Assembly: GCF_020085105.1 (NCBI RefSeq)
Contig: NC_058051.1
Coordinates: forward strand, 19,605,955 to 19,669,954
Source: Siniperca chuatsi
Lineage: Eukaryota; Chordata; Actinopteri; Centrarchiformes; Sinipercidae
Length of the DNA: 64,000 bases
Direction of reading: 5' to 3'
The translations under genes were made by a program, and so were the position numbers. The notes below the pieces were generated by a model. It was not told where the DNA came from. It saw only the letters and a program-made list of their open reading frames with translations, and did not search any database. Below are positions 33,438 to 47,636 of this stretch, one piece after another (the stretch's first letter is position 1; every line of letters starts with the position of its first letter).

Positions 33438-35638
33438 TTAGTTATGTAACGCGCTCATTTTCCCACCTGTCGCTGAGTGTGTTATTGTTGAAATGATTTA
33501 TAAAGAGTATTTATCATGTTTCATACTAATATCAGTTTTCCACAGAAGCCACAGGAGGGCGCCACATCCTGAAAGATAATAGGCCTATTGAAATATTGCC
33601 ATCAATCATATTTAAACCAGGCCTCTAGGCTTTGTAGATTAGTATTCCTAATGGGACTTGGTGTTTTTGCGTGGTGTTTTGTCTTGAGTTCATGTTTTTT
33701 AAGTGTATTGCCTGAACTAACTAACATATGATATTTACTTATAAGAAACCCCCTTTTTGGGGGATATTTTGGGATTTGTTTCTGTGATGTTTGTACATTA
33801 TTCTACTTTACTGTAACATTCTCATAATTCATTTTCTCAAGGCCATTAATGCAAACTTCAAAAGCATATATAATAGCCTGGTAATTAAATTCAATTTAGT
33901 AATCAGCATAATGTGCTCCTTGTGCATTTTATGAGACTATTTAATTTCCTCCCTTCACAGAGTGCCAGAAATGGACCTGTGACCCCAATCATAGCATATA
34001 TGATACAGCGGACGTTTATTTGAATAAACAGTCAGGCCTTGAAGGGTGCATACTGCCCAATTCAAATGAACCTTCCCATGCTTCATAATCTCAGTGCTTT
34101 AACAGGACTCTTGCATTTAAAATGATCAGTATGTACTCCACAGTAAAACCATTTTTATTGGACCCTAACTGAAGCATACTGAAGCTGAGAGTAGTTAATA
34201 AACTATTGAAGCAGAATTCAGACCATTTTCTCATAGAGGATATTTAGATGCATATAGTTGATTGAGCCATACATTTTATGGGATTTTAGAGTAATTCTGA
34301 CAGACACGCTAGTGTGTTAAAGCAATAATTTATTTTGCATTCTGAGCAAAAAATGTCCATGTTGGAGAGTCTATATTCAAACATGAGACTGCAATAAAGG
34401 TAATTACATTCTAACGTGACATTTCTGGGTTTCACCCCTTGAGATGAAGTGAGGCCATACATCAATTAGTTTCAATCAGGTTTAACTTCACCCACAGTCT
34501 GAGCCTCGGCTCAGGCCTTTACATTTTTCTTCATTTACATCGCCTGGAGGGCAGACATTATTTCACTCCTGGGAGAAGACTGTTATGATGAAAATGGACT
34601 GTCAGACACATTATAAGATATGTAGCTCACACAGCCAAGGACCAATTTAAACATGAAGCGCAACTCAAGCCTTGATTTCATCTTTAACACACAGCCTCTT
34701 TTACTTTCCTCTGATTAATTTCAATGATCGTTTAATTGAATCAATTGTTGAATGAGTTTTAGAATCACATATAGAAACTGGCATAATGTGCAGCTTGAAT
34801 TCACATCATATTCACATTTCGAACAATAAGAGGAAGACAGTATATAAAACCACAGATTACATGTCTGTGTGCTGATCATAGTGCTGACCCGTGGATGAGA
34901 AATCCAGGTCAGTCTCATTAGTGATAAATAAATCATAAGTAATACTGGCCAATATTAACAATCTGAAAATCCTTCAGAGCCTGGACCAAGCACACATGTA
35001 GTCCTTTGCTTAATTTGCACAACAATGGGTTAATTTACCTCTGCTGAGGCTAATAACATGAGTAGCAACCACAATGTCACACCCAAATGGCTAAAATAGA
35101 AGTTCCACATGAACTGACAACTTTCGTAGTCTATTTCGGTAACAAAAGTGTGTTTCCATAAGCATAAAAACATTCAGCATGAATCCAACACACACACACA
35201 GATGCACACACATTAAAATCTACACTTGTGGTGGCAGTGGCCAGCAGGAGCTGATATCTGCTTGGGGGTCGTGAAGGCTGACTGGGTAACTGTGGTCTCG
35301 CCAGAGATCGTGCTACATTCCCTTTGATGTGCTGCCATGAAAGATTTGGCAATGCTTCCTGTGAATGCAGCTGTGAGCTGGAAACACAGTGTTGAATGAA
35401 GATAATCTAAAAAAAAAAATTCTAGTTTACCTGCATTATAAGCAACTTGGTATCATGGCACAGAAGACTAAAAGGGACTGCTGTCAATGTCGATGAGTTA
35501 TTTAGTGTTTGTTACATCTGATTTGCAAGGAAATTGCAGTTTTTATATATTTTTTCAAAATAAATGCAAGATATCTTAATAGGACTTGGGTTTGTGATTG
35601 ACAGTGCATTTGTAGATTTTTATTATGCTGAAGGCGAA

Positions 35639-35671
35639 CAATAATAATAATAATAATAATGATAATAATAA
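35639..35671. repeat. (ATA)n microsatellite
   Basis: About ten AAT/ATA units with one G interruption. Confidence 0.85.
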
Positions 35672-36140
35672 CGTCCTTGTGTTAGAGTAAGCCATTAGTG
35701 TGGTTTGTCCATGTGAGCAAAGCTGAAAGGCAACCATTTAATGGCTAAGCCTATTTCTTTTTTAACAAAGACTAATCACTTAATTTGGACAGAATTGCAT
35801 TTTGGATGAAGGAGATTCACAAAATAATATCCCTCATTTTGTATACAATACTTTAATTTGTGATATGGTGATAAACTATGTGTGAGAAAATGTGTAATTG
35901 GTGAACAGAAAAATGTGCTGTCAACAAGGCAAATTATAGCTGGGTTACTGTGTATGTGATAGTGTGTGTATTTCCGTGCAAGCGTAGAGTAATCTGCATG
36001 TTTCTCCATTCATGTGTGTGCCAGTTTGCATGGATGCATGAGTCCATTTAATCTGTTTATTCAGTGCATATGACACGAGATAGAGGGGAGGATCACTGGA
36101 CTGTTTATCTATAAATGTAGATGTAGAATGTAGGTGGAGA

Positions 36141-36180
36141 TGTGTAACGTTACTTTAATATGACTAATGCAGTGGTATGG
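36141..36180 (+). repeat. 40-bp near-identical direct repeat, copy 2
   Basis: Exactly 3270 bp from copy 1 and upstream of the prpf6 promoter, so the two copies bracket prpf6 exon 1. No transposon signature is seen around it. Confidence 0.85.
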
Positions 36181-37421
36181 CAGACTGCTTCTGCTGCACC
36201 CATGCAGGGTGAAAGGAAGATACCAAGAGCAGATAACATCATGTCCCATTTACGGTCCACTGATTGAGAGAAAGCTGCTGTTTGCAAGGAAGAAGCACAG
36301 GAGGAGATATGTTGAGATGACAGGTTTATTGATATACTTTCATGTGTCACCTACAAACGCACACCTACACACACAAAGAAACACTAACACATCATTCATA
36401 CTGCCTGAGCTGTATTGTGAGTTAATTTTAGCTAATTATATTCAACGATACAATGTGGGCGAAGAAGAAAAATCACAAAATGGGACACGGACATCATCAT
36501 TTTTCACCATTACACACACATGCTAAACTCAATTACCATCTTAGTTGAAAGCAGTCTATGTGCACAAAGCCTGACTTCGTATATAGAAGAAAGTCCTGAG
36601 AGGATTAATGGTTTATTTAGTGCTCATTACTGACTGTGTATTATTCTGAAACAAAGAAAAGTGTCCTTGTGAGAGGACAACAGTAAATTAGTATTAGGGC
36701 CTTCCTTTAGGAGTGGTCGTTGTGGGCAACAGATGCTCAAATGGAATTTCATTGATTCGTTGAGCTTAGTGCAACAACAAAGCTTTGAATGAGGACAGTC
36801 CGATAATTAGTCCAGGGCAGGATCTGAGACACTGTACAAAGGAGAAAAAGATGGTTGATTTTGTGTTGTGAATGCTAATGCATTGACAAACGTGACATAT
36901 GTACATTGTGGGTCAATCATATTGGAAATGATTCATTAGGCTAATTACCGTGTAAAGTAAATGACCCCTTCCACTCCTCTCCTTCAGCAGTAATAGGTTG
37001 ACCTTGAGTCTGAGGGAGAAGACTTGTGCTGCAGAGAATTACAGAAGCACATACAGCGACATTAAACTCACAGTGATGAGGAATGGTTGATGTATGCTCT
37101 AGCTCCACAGCATGGACTCACAGCATCCCCCTGCTGCCATGTTACATTTCCCCTTGTAAGCATTCAGTTTTACTCAGAGTGGGAGAAGAAAGGAGAGCAA
37201 GTGAATGACACTTCACTGGTTTAGTGAGATTTATTTTATTTTTTTTCACATTAAAAGTCTGACAGCTAACATGATCCAAAGTAGAGCTCATTTGTTTCCC
37301 TGATGGCTGAGCAGATAAATGAGATTATTGACTGAAGCTGTTCTTCCGACCTGTTGGGTTATTTAGACACAGTGGATCAGACCATGATGCATTCCCTGTT
37401 TTCTCTGGCCATGTCTTTCCT

Positions 37422-37470
37422 GAGAGGAGAGGAGAGGAGAGGAGAGGAGAGGAGAGGAGAGGAGAGGAGA
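37422..37470. repeat. (GGAGA)n minisatellite
   Basis: About ten perfect GGAGA units. Confidence 0.9.
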
Positions 37471-37701
37471 CTCTTTCACTGCTTAAGTTTGGACAGGCAC
37501 GGACAGCAAAACACAAATTCATAGAGTAAAAGAGACAGAAAAAGAGAGAAGAGATGAGTGGGATTTAAAATGAAGTAAGGAGGGACTGACAGAGAGAGAG
37601 AGACAGAGAGAGACTGAGCATCCTGCCATTACAAGCATGAAGCTTGAATAAACCTGGATTCTCTCCAATCAGAATCATCCCTGGAGACCCAACACAAAGA
37701 T

Positions 37702-37705
<4 letters not shown>

Positions 37706-37748
<43 letters not shown>

Positions 37749-37759
37749 TATATATACAT
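37706..37759. repeat. Compound (TA)n(CA)n(TA)n microsatellite
   Basis: About 14 TA units, then CA units, then TA again. Confidence 0.85.
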
Positions 37760-38786
37760 AAAGATGAAGTGAATGCAGCACTGTCTTCTTGTCTGCCATT
37801 TCATGCCAGAAAATCTGTCTTTGTATTGTCTTAATTCAGCGCAATGTATGTTTTGGATATTTGTTCACACTTTCGGTGCTCTGCATTCAGAGAATGGTTT
37901 CCCTTGTGAAGATAATAACAGACATTGTGAGGAAGATAATACAATGAACTGAGACTGAGTGTTGATTATTTTAATCTACTGCTCTCAAATCAGCCACCAT
38001 CAGTGGCTGTGGATAACAGCAGAGAGGATAAAAACGAAACGTTATTTTCTAGCTTTACTTTAAGTTTAAGTTTATTCAGGAATATTTTCTTGTTTGTATT
38101 CAAAAGCAGTACTACTTGTTTTACATACATGGAGGCTATTTCTCTTGTATTTAGTGTATTAAAGTTGTACTAATAAGATATCCTGAAATTTATTGATATT
38201 ATACAGCTTGTGTATTTTGGGGTACTTTTGGCTGCCAAAGAAAATACTTACAGTTTTGCTCATTATTCATGTGTTCTTATTATTTTGATGTGTTATACTT
38301 TTAAAGGCATCAAAAGCAGTTAATTCGAAATGATTGCAATAAAAGAAAAAACTGTTAGCTATAGTGTGAGTGACCAAGAAAATAGTCCCATCTACAGAAA
38401 CTCAAACTTTATCAAGTGAAAATACTTGGAAAAAAGCAAGATAAATCACTCATAGTAAAGAAATCATGCTCAAAAGGACCACCTCTGCAGAAAGACAAGA
38501 GTGACACTGACTTTCAAAGATGAGAAGAGATGATGAGTGATGGTGCAAATCCTGCCTTTCTTTTCTTTTTGACTTACATGGTTTGCTATTTTCACAAGCT
38601 GTGGTTTTTACAGAGTGCCTTTATTTTTAGGTTGGGCCAGTGCATGTTTTCTCAGTCAGTGTGGAAAGATGTTATTACTGTTTGATTTTAAAGCCTGAAC
38701 TGTTCATCCAGTCCAGCTTCCAACTACATCCAAACTGACAGAGATGGAGATGGGTTAAAAATGACAGTAAGCTATAGTAAAGGAAC

Positions 38787-39420
38787 AACCAACACAAATT
38801 TTCATAGTAAGCTGCCAGAACATCTTCAACGCTCCTTGACATTTTTTCTACACGTCTCTGGAACTCTACTGGAGGAATGAAACAGCATGCCATCAAAAGT
38901 TATTCCCTCATCTTGGTGTTTTGATGATGGTGATGGAGAGCGATGGTCCAAAATCTCCCATAGCTGTTCAATTGTGTTGAAGACTGATGACTGTTAAGCC
39001 CATAGCACATGATTCACCATCATTTTCATACTCATCAAACCATTCGGTGACCCCGTGGATGGGGGGCATGTTTCAGCATAGAAAAAAAGATAATCACTCA
39101 GAATAAATGTGTATTGATTTGCAGCAACCTTTCCCTCTGAGGAGACAAGTGGACCCAAACCATGCCAGGAAAATTCCCCCCACAGCGTAACAGAGCCACC
39201 TGACCCCCTCACTGTAGGGTCAAGCACTCAGGCCTGTACCATTCTACACCACAAATGCACTCTCTCACTTGTTGAGAATGTGGTGGAGGATGATTCAACT
39301 GACCACACCCCTTTTTTTCTACACATTTGTACATCAGTGCCTATGGTTTTTGCACCACTGCAATCACCTTGTCGCTTAGATCTTTTCCACTTGTCGCCTT
39401 GATCCAAAGTCAAAATCAAC
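38787..39420 (-). pseudogene. Broken Tc1-like transposase remnant
   Basis: Minus-strand fragments in several frames carry Tc1-type transposase segments in the right order: SSSTTFSTSERVHLW near 39270, GGSVTLWGEFSWHGLGPLV near 39170, NTIEQLWEIL near 38960, then IPPVEFQRRVEKMSRSVEDV near 38850. The family's catalytic region normally reads SDES, GGSVMVWG, then NPIEHLWE. Frames shift between the pieces and the middle Asp region is not readable, so the copy is dead. No clear terminal inverted repeats were found. Confidence 0.8.
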
Positions 39421-39711
39421 TGGGCGTGTTTGTGCATGTCACATGTCTTATTTGTATCGTGCAGTACACCTGTATTGAAGTTTCTGCATTTGTTATGTTT
39501 CTCCATTCATTTCAGATTCAGATTTTTACTTTAATTTGTTCCCATTGAGGAACTTTACCGTCTCTGTTTCTCTTACACAAACATGCACACATAAACACAC
39601 ATATAGAACATTTGGTTTTGTGCGGTAGCATAAAAGGAATCAATGACATTCAGCCCCTTGTTTTAGACTTTGTTTTACGGGGAGGAAACAGGCAGTATAT
39701 AAGGGAAAACT

Positions 39712-39850
<139 letters not shown>

Positions 39851-39876
39851 CCAACCTGCATAGCGTGTGTGTGTGT

Positions 39877-39878
<2 letters not shown>

Positions 39879-39909
<31 letters not shown>
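39879..39909. repeat. (GA)n microsatellite
   Basis: About 15 GA units just beyond the TAGA array, separated by a short GT run. Confidence 0.9.
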
Positions 39910-39914
<5 letters not shown>

Positions 39915-40592
39915 GTTTGTAGCACAGCTCAGCTTCAGACACTGTCAGTTACACTGTGGTCATTTGCATAACAGTGAGGTCACCATCAGAGAGTGAGTGG
40001 AATGAGAATCGCCATCCTTTCCCGTCCCTCCCTCCCTGCACATATGCGCATACATACACATGCACACACACAGGGTGCAGAGCAGGAGACAAGAGGTGAT
40101 GATCAGGCAGTGGCACAGCTTTTTCAAAGGAGGGCTCTCAACAATATGCGCGCAAAATTACAGAAAACTCCCCCTGGTCTCTGATTAAGAAAACAGCTCA
40201 GGGCCACAACTTAACACTATAAAGTGGATTCCTCTCTATCATCTGCACTCATCTCAGTGGAGTAAATAGCTTCCTGTGGGAATTCATTAGATTGCTTTCA
40301 CTTTCACCTGAAAGAGCCCTCCCTTTCAGATCAGATTAAGTACAGGCAGAAGAGAACGCTTATGTTCTATTGAAATCAACCTCTTTGAATCTTTTCTGTT
40401 TCTAAGCATTTAGATGCTACCAAGGTTGGTCCGGTCTTTCCTCAACTGCTCTTTTCTTTCCATGTTTTCCTATTTGGCACCGTTATTTCTCACTGCCAAC
40501 TCAGGGACAGCCATTCACCATGACACCAGCTTTGGCAAGGCTGATGCCACACTCCAGTTATCAATAGCTTCTCTGTGTCTCTTGAGGAAGTG

Positions 40593-40595
<3 letters not shown>

Positions 40596-40660
<65 letters not shown>

Positions 40661-40663
40661 GAG
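40596..40663. repeat. (GA)n microsatellite
   Basis: About 33 GA units with a single C interruption near 40649. Confidence 0.95.
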
Positions 40664-42001
40664 CTGTAGCACAAGCCCAAGACACTCCTTTTTCATCATG
40701 TTATCAGCCACAATCTGCGTCTGCAGTACAAACATACTTTTTTTGTGTTTCAACTGTTTTCCAAAATGTAAAATAGTTTAAATGGTGTGTATATGTGTGT
40801 GCATGCATTTTTTCACAGCATAAGAACAAAGGTCTCTTGGCACAAGGAGGACAGGCCATATGTTATGGTATAACACTGACAATAAAAGTTTAATGGCATC
40901 ATCTGTTAGTTACAGGATGTACGTTGTAGGCCGTATGGAGAGACCAACACTCGCTGAGTTCCCATCATTCTTCCCTTCCACAACTGCTTATCACCAAGAC
41001 GCTCAAACCAAACTCTGAGTTGAAGCTCCTGACAACAGATTAAAGAATGAATATAAACAATAATTTCCATTCCCTTGAGCTCCTATTCCCTCATGTTTAT
41101 CTGTGCTGTGCCACACAACACTGTACAAATATTTCTTTCCACAAGAGCTGCTTATGTTTTAGCTTCTGCCACCTGCCACCTAACGGGCCGGTGCTCAGCA
41201 AGTCTTACCCCTTGATCTCTGAAGGTCCCAGTCTATTCATTATTCACCGCACTGACCATCCTCTGAATTAAAGATACAAGCTTTGACTGCTCAGTTTTTC
41301 ACAGGACAAAATGTCCTTCCAGGCACACAGTAGCACACTTCTAAATTAAGCTCTGTCTCCGAGGGTATGATTGAGCGTGTACAAATGTGTGTGTCTCTGA
41401 ATGTGTGTGTGTGTCTGTGACCATGGGTGTGTGTTTGAAAAAGAGAAAGACAGTAGGTATAAACGTCAGGTATCTGTCAGGTATAGCGCTTTCACTCCCC
41501 CAGTCAGCATGTGTTCTGGTGAAGCTCCACAATGGACCAGCTAGTCCTTTGTTCATCGTTGTTCACCCTTTGATGATCCAGTGCCTTGGCTTTGGGGAGG
41601 GCCCTCATCTTCCAACACAGACTGACGGACTGTCTTGAAGTCTTTCAGGGACATATCTTTTCACTGTTCAACAAAAAAACACCAGCACTGAGCAGTCTGC
41701 ATGCATCTGAATGCCAGCAGAATCAATTAGCTCGGTATGTTGTGAGATTACATTGACAAAGACGTGCTCACAACTTGCTCCCAAATTCTTTGCTTTGAAG
41801 TGAAGCTCGGCTGTTTGCCGGGCAAATAGCGGCTGACGTGGGTGTCTACCAGGGGACGGCTGTTTTTAGGCTTTTCTGCAAGCATCCGGTGGATCTCCTC
41901 CTCATGTCTGTTTCTTGGTTTGTGCAAAGACCATGTGTTTGCATAGATGGTAGCCCACACATGCTCTTGACTTTCCACAGTTTCATTGAAGCTCACCACC
42001 T

Positions 42002-42400
42002 TAAAGGAGCACTCTGCCAATTTTACACAAAAAGGTCCATTTACCCATCATCGGGAGTTCTATTCAGCATGTAAAAACAGCTGTATGATGTCTTCTAAAG
42101 TCTGAGAAAATTACATCATCAGAGTTTTCTCAGGTTGGGCTTAAGACTTCAACTTTTTGACAGAAAGCCAGAGGTAACATACTGAGGGTGTGGAGTTTGA
42201 AAGATGAGGCTATAATAATCATTATTAACAGGCAGGAAAGCTCTAATGAAAGACGTTGTTTAGTTGCATTATGGGAATTTTACAAGTCCTCCAAATTAAA
42301 ATTATTGGGCCCCCTAACCCCTTTAGAACGACACACAGTAGTGTTTTCTGATCTGAAGCCCCTATCAGCAGGATGACATCATTTGTCTGTGCTTACAACT
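42002..42400 (+). mobile_element. hAT-like non-autonomous element, copy 1
   Basis: Left end TTAAAGGAGCACTCTGCCAA followed by TTTTACAC resembles the end of the element at 49.36 kb read on the minus strand. The body has no coding potential. The right end is unclear. Confidence 0.6.
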
Positions 42401-43079
42401 CACTGTTGAAAATTTCAATTTTATGATGTGACACTATGGTTAAGGTTTGGTTAGGTTTAGTGAAAGATCATTGGTGATCATAGATCATGACTACTTCATT
42501 AAGGTTAGGGGACCTTTGTTGTCACGGTTACAATAATAATCACCTGGTCCTTTGTTTTCGTCATAGAGCTGCATAGCATAGCTGATCCATATTGTCAACT
42601 TGTCAGCTGACTTACTTGCTCTATTCGTGAATGCGTGCAGGTTTATTTATGTGAGCCTGAGACTGGGTTTGACTTAGCTTGTTTGCATAGAGAAGTAGTG
42701 GTGAATGCAAGACAATGGTTCATGTCTGCAAGTTTGCAACCTGAAAAAATAAGAAGACAAGGTAAAGACTATAGCCTACAAACCTACAGACCTTAGAAAG
42801 ATTCCCAGGGGACTACTTCCTGTGTTTAGTTCCAGTCAGACTCAAAGGCAAGTATTTCAGAAGATCTCTGTTAAACTGAAGTTTTCTGGAAAACTAGGAG
42901 CTTGCACTCTTTAGCGTAATCAACGTTGTTCTTACCACAGCCTGCATTTCCCAAATCTCTACAACGGAGGTGTTAAGATTAAGATTTTATCACGACCAAC
43001 AGTCTTAGAGGAGAAAAATATGAGGATTACACCCAGCTTGACAAACACCATAATTTCACTTTAACACCACCACAAATGC

Positions 43080-43800
43080 TCAAAGGTGCAATGTGTAAGA
43101 ATTGAGACCACTCTCCACCTGTTGAATTCATACTCCAAAAAAAATAGGGGGCAGCATATCACATATCAGGTCATACCTGCTGCAAACTGCCATTAGCTAG
43201 TTAGCTCAGTTAGCTGTGCAGCTAACTGAGCGGTCCTAGCACAAAACCTTTGGAGAAGGAGGTTTTCAGATCCGGGAGGGGGGGACACTGGCGGGCGCTG
43301 AAATGAGCACCAGAACCGGGTGAGCGGGCAACGGTACCGGGCTCAGCAGCCTCCCATGGAACACGCCCGGGACCGACCGGAAGACGGTTTTGGTGAGTTT
43401 TATTTTGTTTCTGTAGAGTTTGAATAAAGTATGTTTTACCACGAGTTAAGAAAGCAATTAAGCTAGTCTTTGTTCGGTAAAAGAGACTTGAATCCTGAAG
43501 GTGCACGGTTGTATTTTTCTGTTTAACAAGGAAAATAGGTGTACTAATATTTCCTTTCTTGACAGTTTGAGTTTATTTTGTTTATTTATTAGACTAAAAA
43601 AGCTAAGAGAGCTTGTGCAACGTAGTGAACTTGCTGCTCGCACATCTCCCAGCTGAAACTACGCGGGGAAGCCTGCTATACAACAGGACTATCGCCTCTT
43701 GAGATACTAAGTGGTATTACGAGACAGGACGGGCTAGCTGGTTAGCTGGCTTCAGTAAATATTTATGCAACAAAATACATAGACGTCTTTGACATAATGT
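43080..43800. mobile_element. Probable hAT-like repeat with GC-rich core
   Basis: Left end CAAAGGTGCAATGTGTAAGA and the AGCTAGTTAGCTCAGTTAGC stretch are typical of a fish non-autonomous DNA element. The core (43255-43385) is unusually GC- and CpG-rich for the region. The right boundary is a guess. Part of this could serve as an upstream samd10 exon, since donor-like GTGAG sequences occur in the GC-rich core. Confidence 0.45.
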
Positions 43801-44146
43801 CAAAACTTGTGAAACTGACTTTACCTTCTTTGTGTGGCTCAGTGTAATCACTGGACATAGTTTCAGCTCACAGTAGCTGCAGTAATTATCATCAATGCAC
43901 TACAGATAAAAAAAATAATCCTTTTTGTATGGGGCAGTGTAGACAGCAACTTTATTATCATTATTAACTTTATTATGGTTGTTTTGCCACCTTTGTGTCG
44001 CATAAATTAAGGAATCATATTAGGAGTTATATTAAAATATTATACTTTTCTGAAATATATTTATTTAATACAAAAGATCCCAAGGTATATTCCAATTGTA
44101 GCTTATGGTAGCTATAATGACTGAATGGGGCGTGTGAGTTTGTGCG

Positions 44147-44157
44147 TGAGAGAGAGA

Positions 44158-44201
<44 letters not shown>
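44147..44201. repeat. (GA)n microsatellite next to the samd10 promoter
   Basis: About 26 GA units with one GG interruption, immediately upstream of the CpG-rich promoter stretch. Confidence 0.9.
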
Positions 44202-44341
44202 AGTATCTAGTCTGTATCCAGTAACAGCTGGTGTCGGGGCGTAATGACCTTTTGTCTCCCGGCGGTCAGGTACGGAGAGGGGGGCGGAGATTCAGAAAGA
44301 ACCGCTTCATATCGGACTGGTCCCGGCGTCCCGGACAACAA

Positions 44342-44521
44342 ATGGCCGTGAACCGACAGTGAGGGAGAGTGTGATCCAGGTTTCTTTTTTTTTCTCAGTG
44401 CGACTACAGTTAGAGCTGCCTCCATGCTCACATAGTAGGTTATTGAGGGGGAAAAGCGCTCTTTATCCTCACACTCAGTACATTTTATCCATCTGGCAGA
44501 ATGATGGGAGAGTCCTGTTGA
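44342..44521 (+). promoter_or_regulatory. samd10: Three short upstream ORFs in the presumed samd10 5'UTR
   Basis: Before the samd10 ATG, the plus strand has three short ATG-to-stop frames. They are 44342-44362 (Met-Ala-Val-Asn-Arg-Gln-stop), 44424-44435 (Met-Leu-Thr-stop) and 44501-44521 (Met-Met-Gly-Glu-Ser-Cys-stop). If all are in the mRNA they should dampen translation of the main frame. An acceptor-like tract (gtttctttttttttctcag) ends near 44398, so the first of them may lie in an upstream exon or promoter instead. The surrounding 44.22-44.36 kb is relatively CpG-rich and is the likely promoter. Confidence 0.45.
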
Positions 44522-44552
44522 CACCACGGAGAGATATACGCTGAGACCGACT

Positions 44553-47497
44553 ATGGCTGTGGACGGTAAGAGCGCTTGTTCCTTTCACTAAAGCATATAA
44601 CAAGCCCCACAGTATTCATACAGGGACTTAACGTGGCACTCAATAATGAGTTCATACTGACCTTACAGCACTTTGAGATTTTTTTTAAATCTCACATTAT
44701 TACCCAGCAGATTATTCATACGATATTTCCATAATGATATGTGCTTATTCTGACATTTCATAATCCTGTTTTTGTTTAAAAACAAAACAAAAATACCATT
44801 ACAAGACGGAGTTATGGGTCATCAAAAGTGTTACTTGTTACTGTAAGATGCAGTAAGCTATAATTTCCTTGATTTTTAAATAACCTACTGGATCTTCATT
44901 ATCCTGACCAAAATAAACCATCAAAAATGTTTCTGACAGGATATCAGATTCTGTCAAGACAAAGTGTGACTCCACTATTTTCTGTGGGCCAGCACCTGCC
45001 TCACCTGGATAAATTACAGCCAGTATCCAGATCAGGAATACAACAATGAGGCAGCATTTCTTTGTTCTTCATTCTTTTGTTTGACAACATGCTGAAAACA
45101 GATGCTGTTAGTGGATGTGCTCTTTTATACAAAAATAAATATCATGTTCTTCTGATATGTATGAAATCAAAGTAGTGGATTTGACCAAGGCATGTTTTTG
45201 TTTGTTTTGTAGAAGTTTTTTTTTTTTTTTTTACAGTAATTTAAGCAAAACCATAACCAAACACACATCCTAACAATCATCCAAACCATTTTACCTAACT
45301 TAAAACCCAAACAAGCTCAACTGAAAATGGAAAAAATTAAACTAGTCCTATGTGAATCCAAATTTGCTGAAAAAAGGGGAATCACTTTTTGTAGTGTAGA
45401 CTACAAACATTTATTTTTCTCTGGTGTGTTTGGATTAGGGCTGCAACTACAAATTATTTTCATTATCGATTATTTTCTCAACTAATCAATTCATTGTTTG
45501 GTCTATTAAATGTCAGATAATAGTGAAAAATGCCCTTTAAAATTTTCTAAAGCCCAAGCTGACATTTTCAAATTGTTTGTTTTTGTCTGAACAACAGTCA
45601 GTCCAAAACGTTCAAAAGATTTTCAGTTCATTGTGATATAAAACAGATAAAAACAACAAATCAACACATTTGAGAAGCCGGAAACAGAAAATGTTTGGTA
45701 GCTTTGCGTGAGGAGTTACCGAACTTATTTAGTTTATCAAAATAGTTGCTGATTAATCTTCTGTCGATTCATTAATTGATTAATTGACTAATTGTGTCAG
45801 CGCTCATTTGGATTTCATGGCAAATCCCAAATTTCTGCGAGAACATTAAACAGAAAATTAATCAAACATCTTTACTAGATGAGGTCACAGTCATGCAGCC
45901 TCAGCTTAAAACAAATGCCTCTGAGTTATAAAGCTGATTAGCCATTAATATACTCAAAGTATTTTTGTATTGTTTGTACTGTTGTTGTTGTTGTCCTGCC
46001 CCTTTCTCTGTCCTGTGCTTGGCTGGCTGTTTTTTGCTCCAGGCTAACTGACTTAAGTGAACCCTATTCAGAGCCTCTCTCTGCTCAAGGGCAATAATGC
46101 GTGTGAGAGCATCAGTGTAGTTCCAAGTGTGTTTTCCATCTGTCCTCTGTCTGCTGAAGCAAGTTAACTCTTCATTAGAATGGTTGTAGGTAGGACACTC
46201 AGTCAGATATGGATAAATGCACAGTGACACATTGGGCTATAATTAATCCATAGTTTTCTTAAGCATCATTAATTTACTCAGTGCCGTGGGCGTTGACGCC
46301 ATCCTGACAATGTGCTGTGCCACTTAAACTTTAAAGAGTGTTGGGCCATAAAGACCAGGGACCCCTAAGATTCACTAAAGCCGTGATTCCACCAAACACT
46401 ATATATTTCATGTAGGAACTATCGGTAAAAAGAAAATAGTTCCTACTTGAAACTGCTCACAAAAAATCTGTGGATTATCTTGAGTAACCAGGTCATGATT
46501 TCTGGCAAGAGACGTTGATGTTGAGTTTTTCAAATGTATTTTTTGACACTTTGAGCACGACAAGCCGAGTGCCATATAGTCCCATTATATTCAAAATCAT
46601 CAAAACGTCTCGACGGTCGATATCTATAAAACTCGGCAACTCACACCAAAACAATCTAGATGGATAAATAGCACTACAGGTAAGAGGAAAGATATGTATT
46701 TTTGATTTTGGGGTTAACTATCCCTTTAAGTCCCTGGGAGGGGTAACGAAAAAACAGTACAGAATGGAGTGGTTCTTTTGGTACCATCCACAACTTTTGC
46801 CAATGGAAACGCGAAAATAACTCTTCTAATGTGTGATGAACTGAACTGAATTGAACTGGACTGCTTGGTGGAAACACGGCTTAACACTCTTCCTGTATGT
46901 TAGGGTTAGATTTTGTCTAAGATTTTGAACTAAATCTCAGACAAAATGTTTCAAAATGTTTTATGCTATTTGATACAGAACTGGATAACTGTTAACTGTT
47001 GGTGGGAGTGTAATCATTTTTCAAAAAAGTGAAATCTGTGATGAACCCCAATTTGTTAACCGTAATTGTTTCAGGGTATGTACAGTATAATAGCTGTGGA
47101 TTGGTAATGTTTGCATTGATTTCCATTTGTCAGGAGGTTGCAGTTTCATTGTTAGGTGGGTCAGCTACAGCCCTTTGACACTATCACTTACAAGGGGTGA
47201 TCTGCATTTTAAATGGTATAATACACATTGTTTGTCTTCTCTTCATGTAAATAGCTTAGAGAATTAAATTTTCCTTCTTGCTGCCTGCTGCACAGCCAGT
47301 CACGCTATATAATTATGTCCCCTCCATGTTTGGCTATTCAGAGTGGATGAAATTCATCAGACGTTTGCTTAAATCACCCAGGACATCTGGCTGTATTGTC
47401 ATATCTGAGATAAGCAGCCATACAAATGATGCTACTGGGCCACTGCATTGTCCAGTGCACAACATCCAGGAGCAGGGATTTTTTTTTTTACAGAGGA

Positions 47498-47545
<48 letters not shown>

Positions 47546-47593
47546 AGTATGGTCCATCCCCTATTCACATCAAGAATAGATATGGGGGCAACC

Positions 47594-47636
<43 letters not shown>

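Noticed and set aside
43222..43506. GC-rich minus-strand frame considered as a gene
   Set aside because: Falls inside a probable hAT-like dispersed repeat with no protein resemblance.
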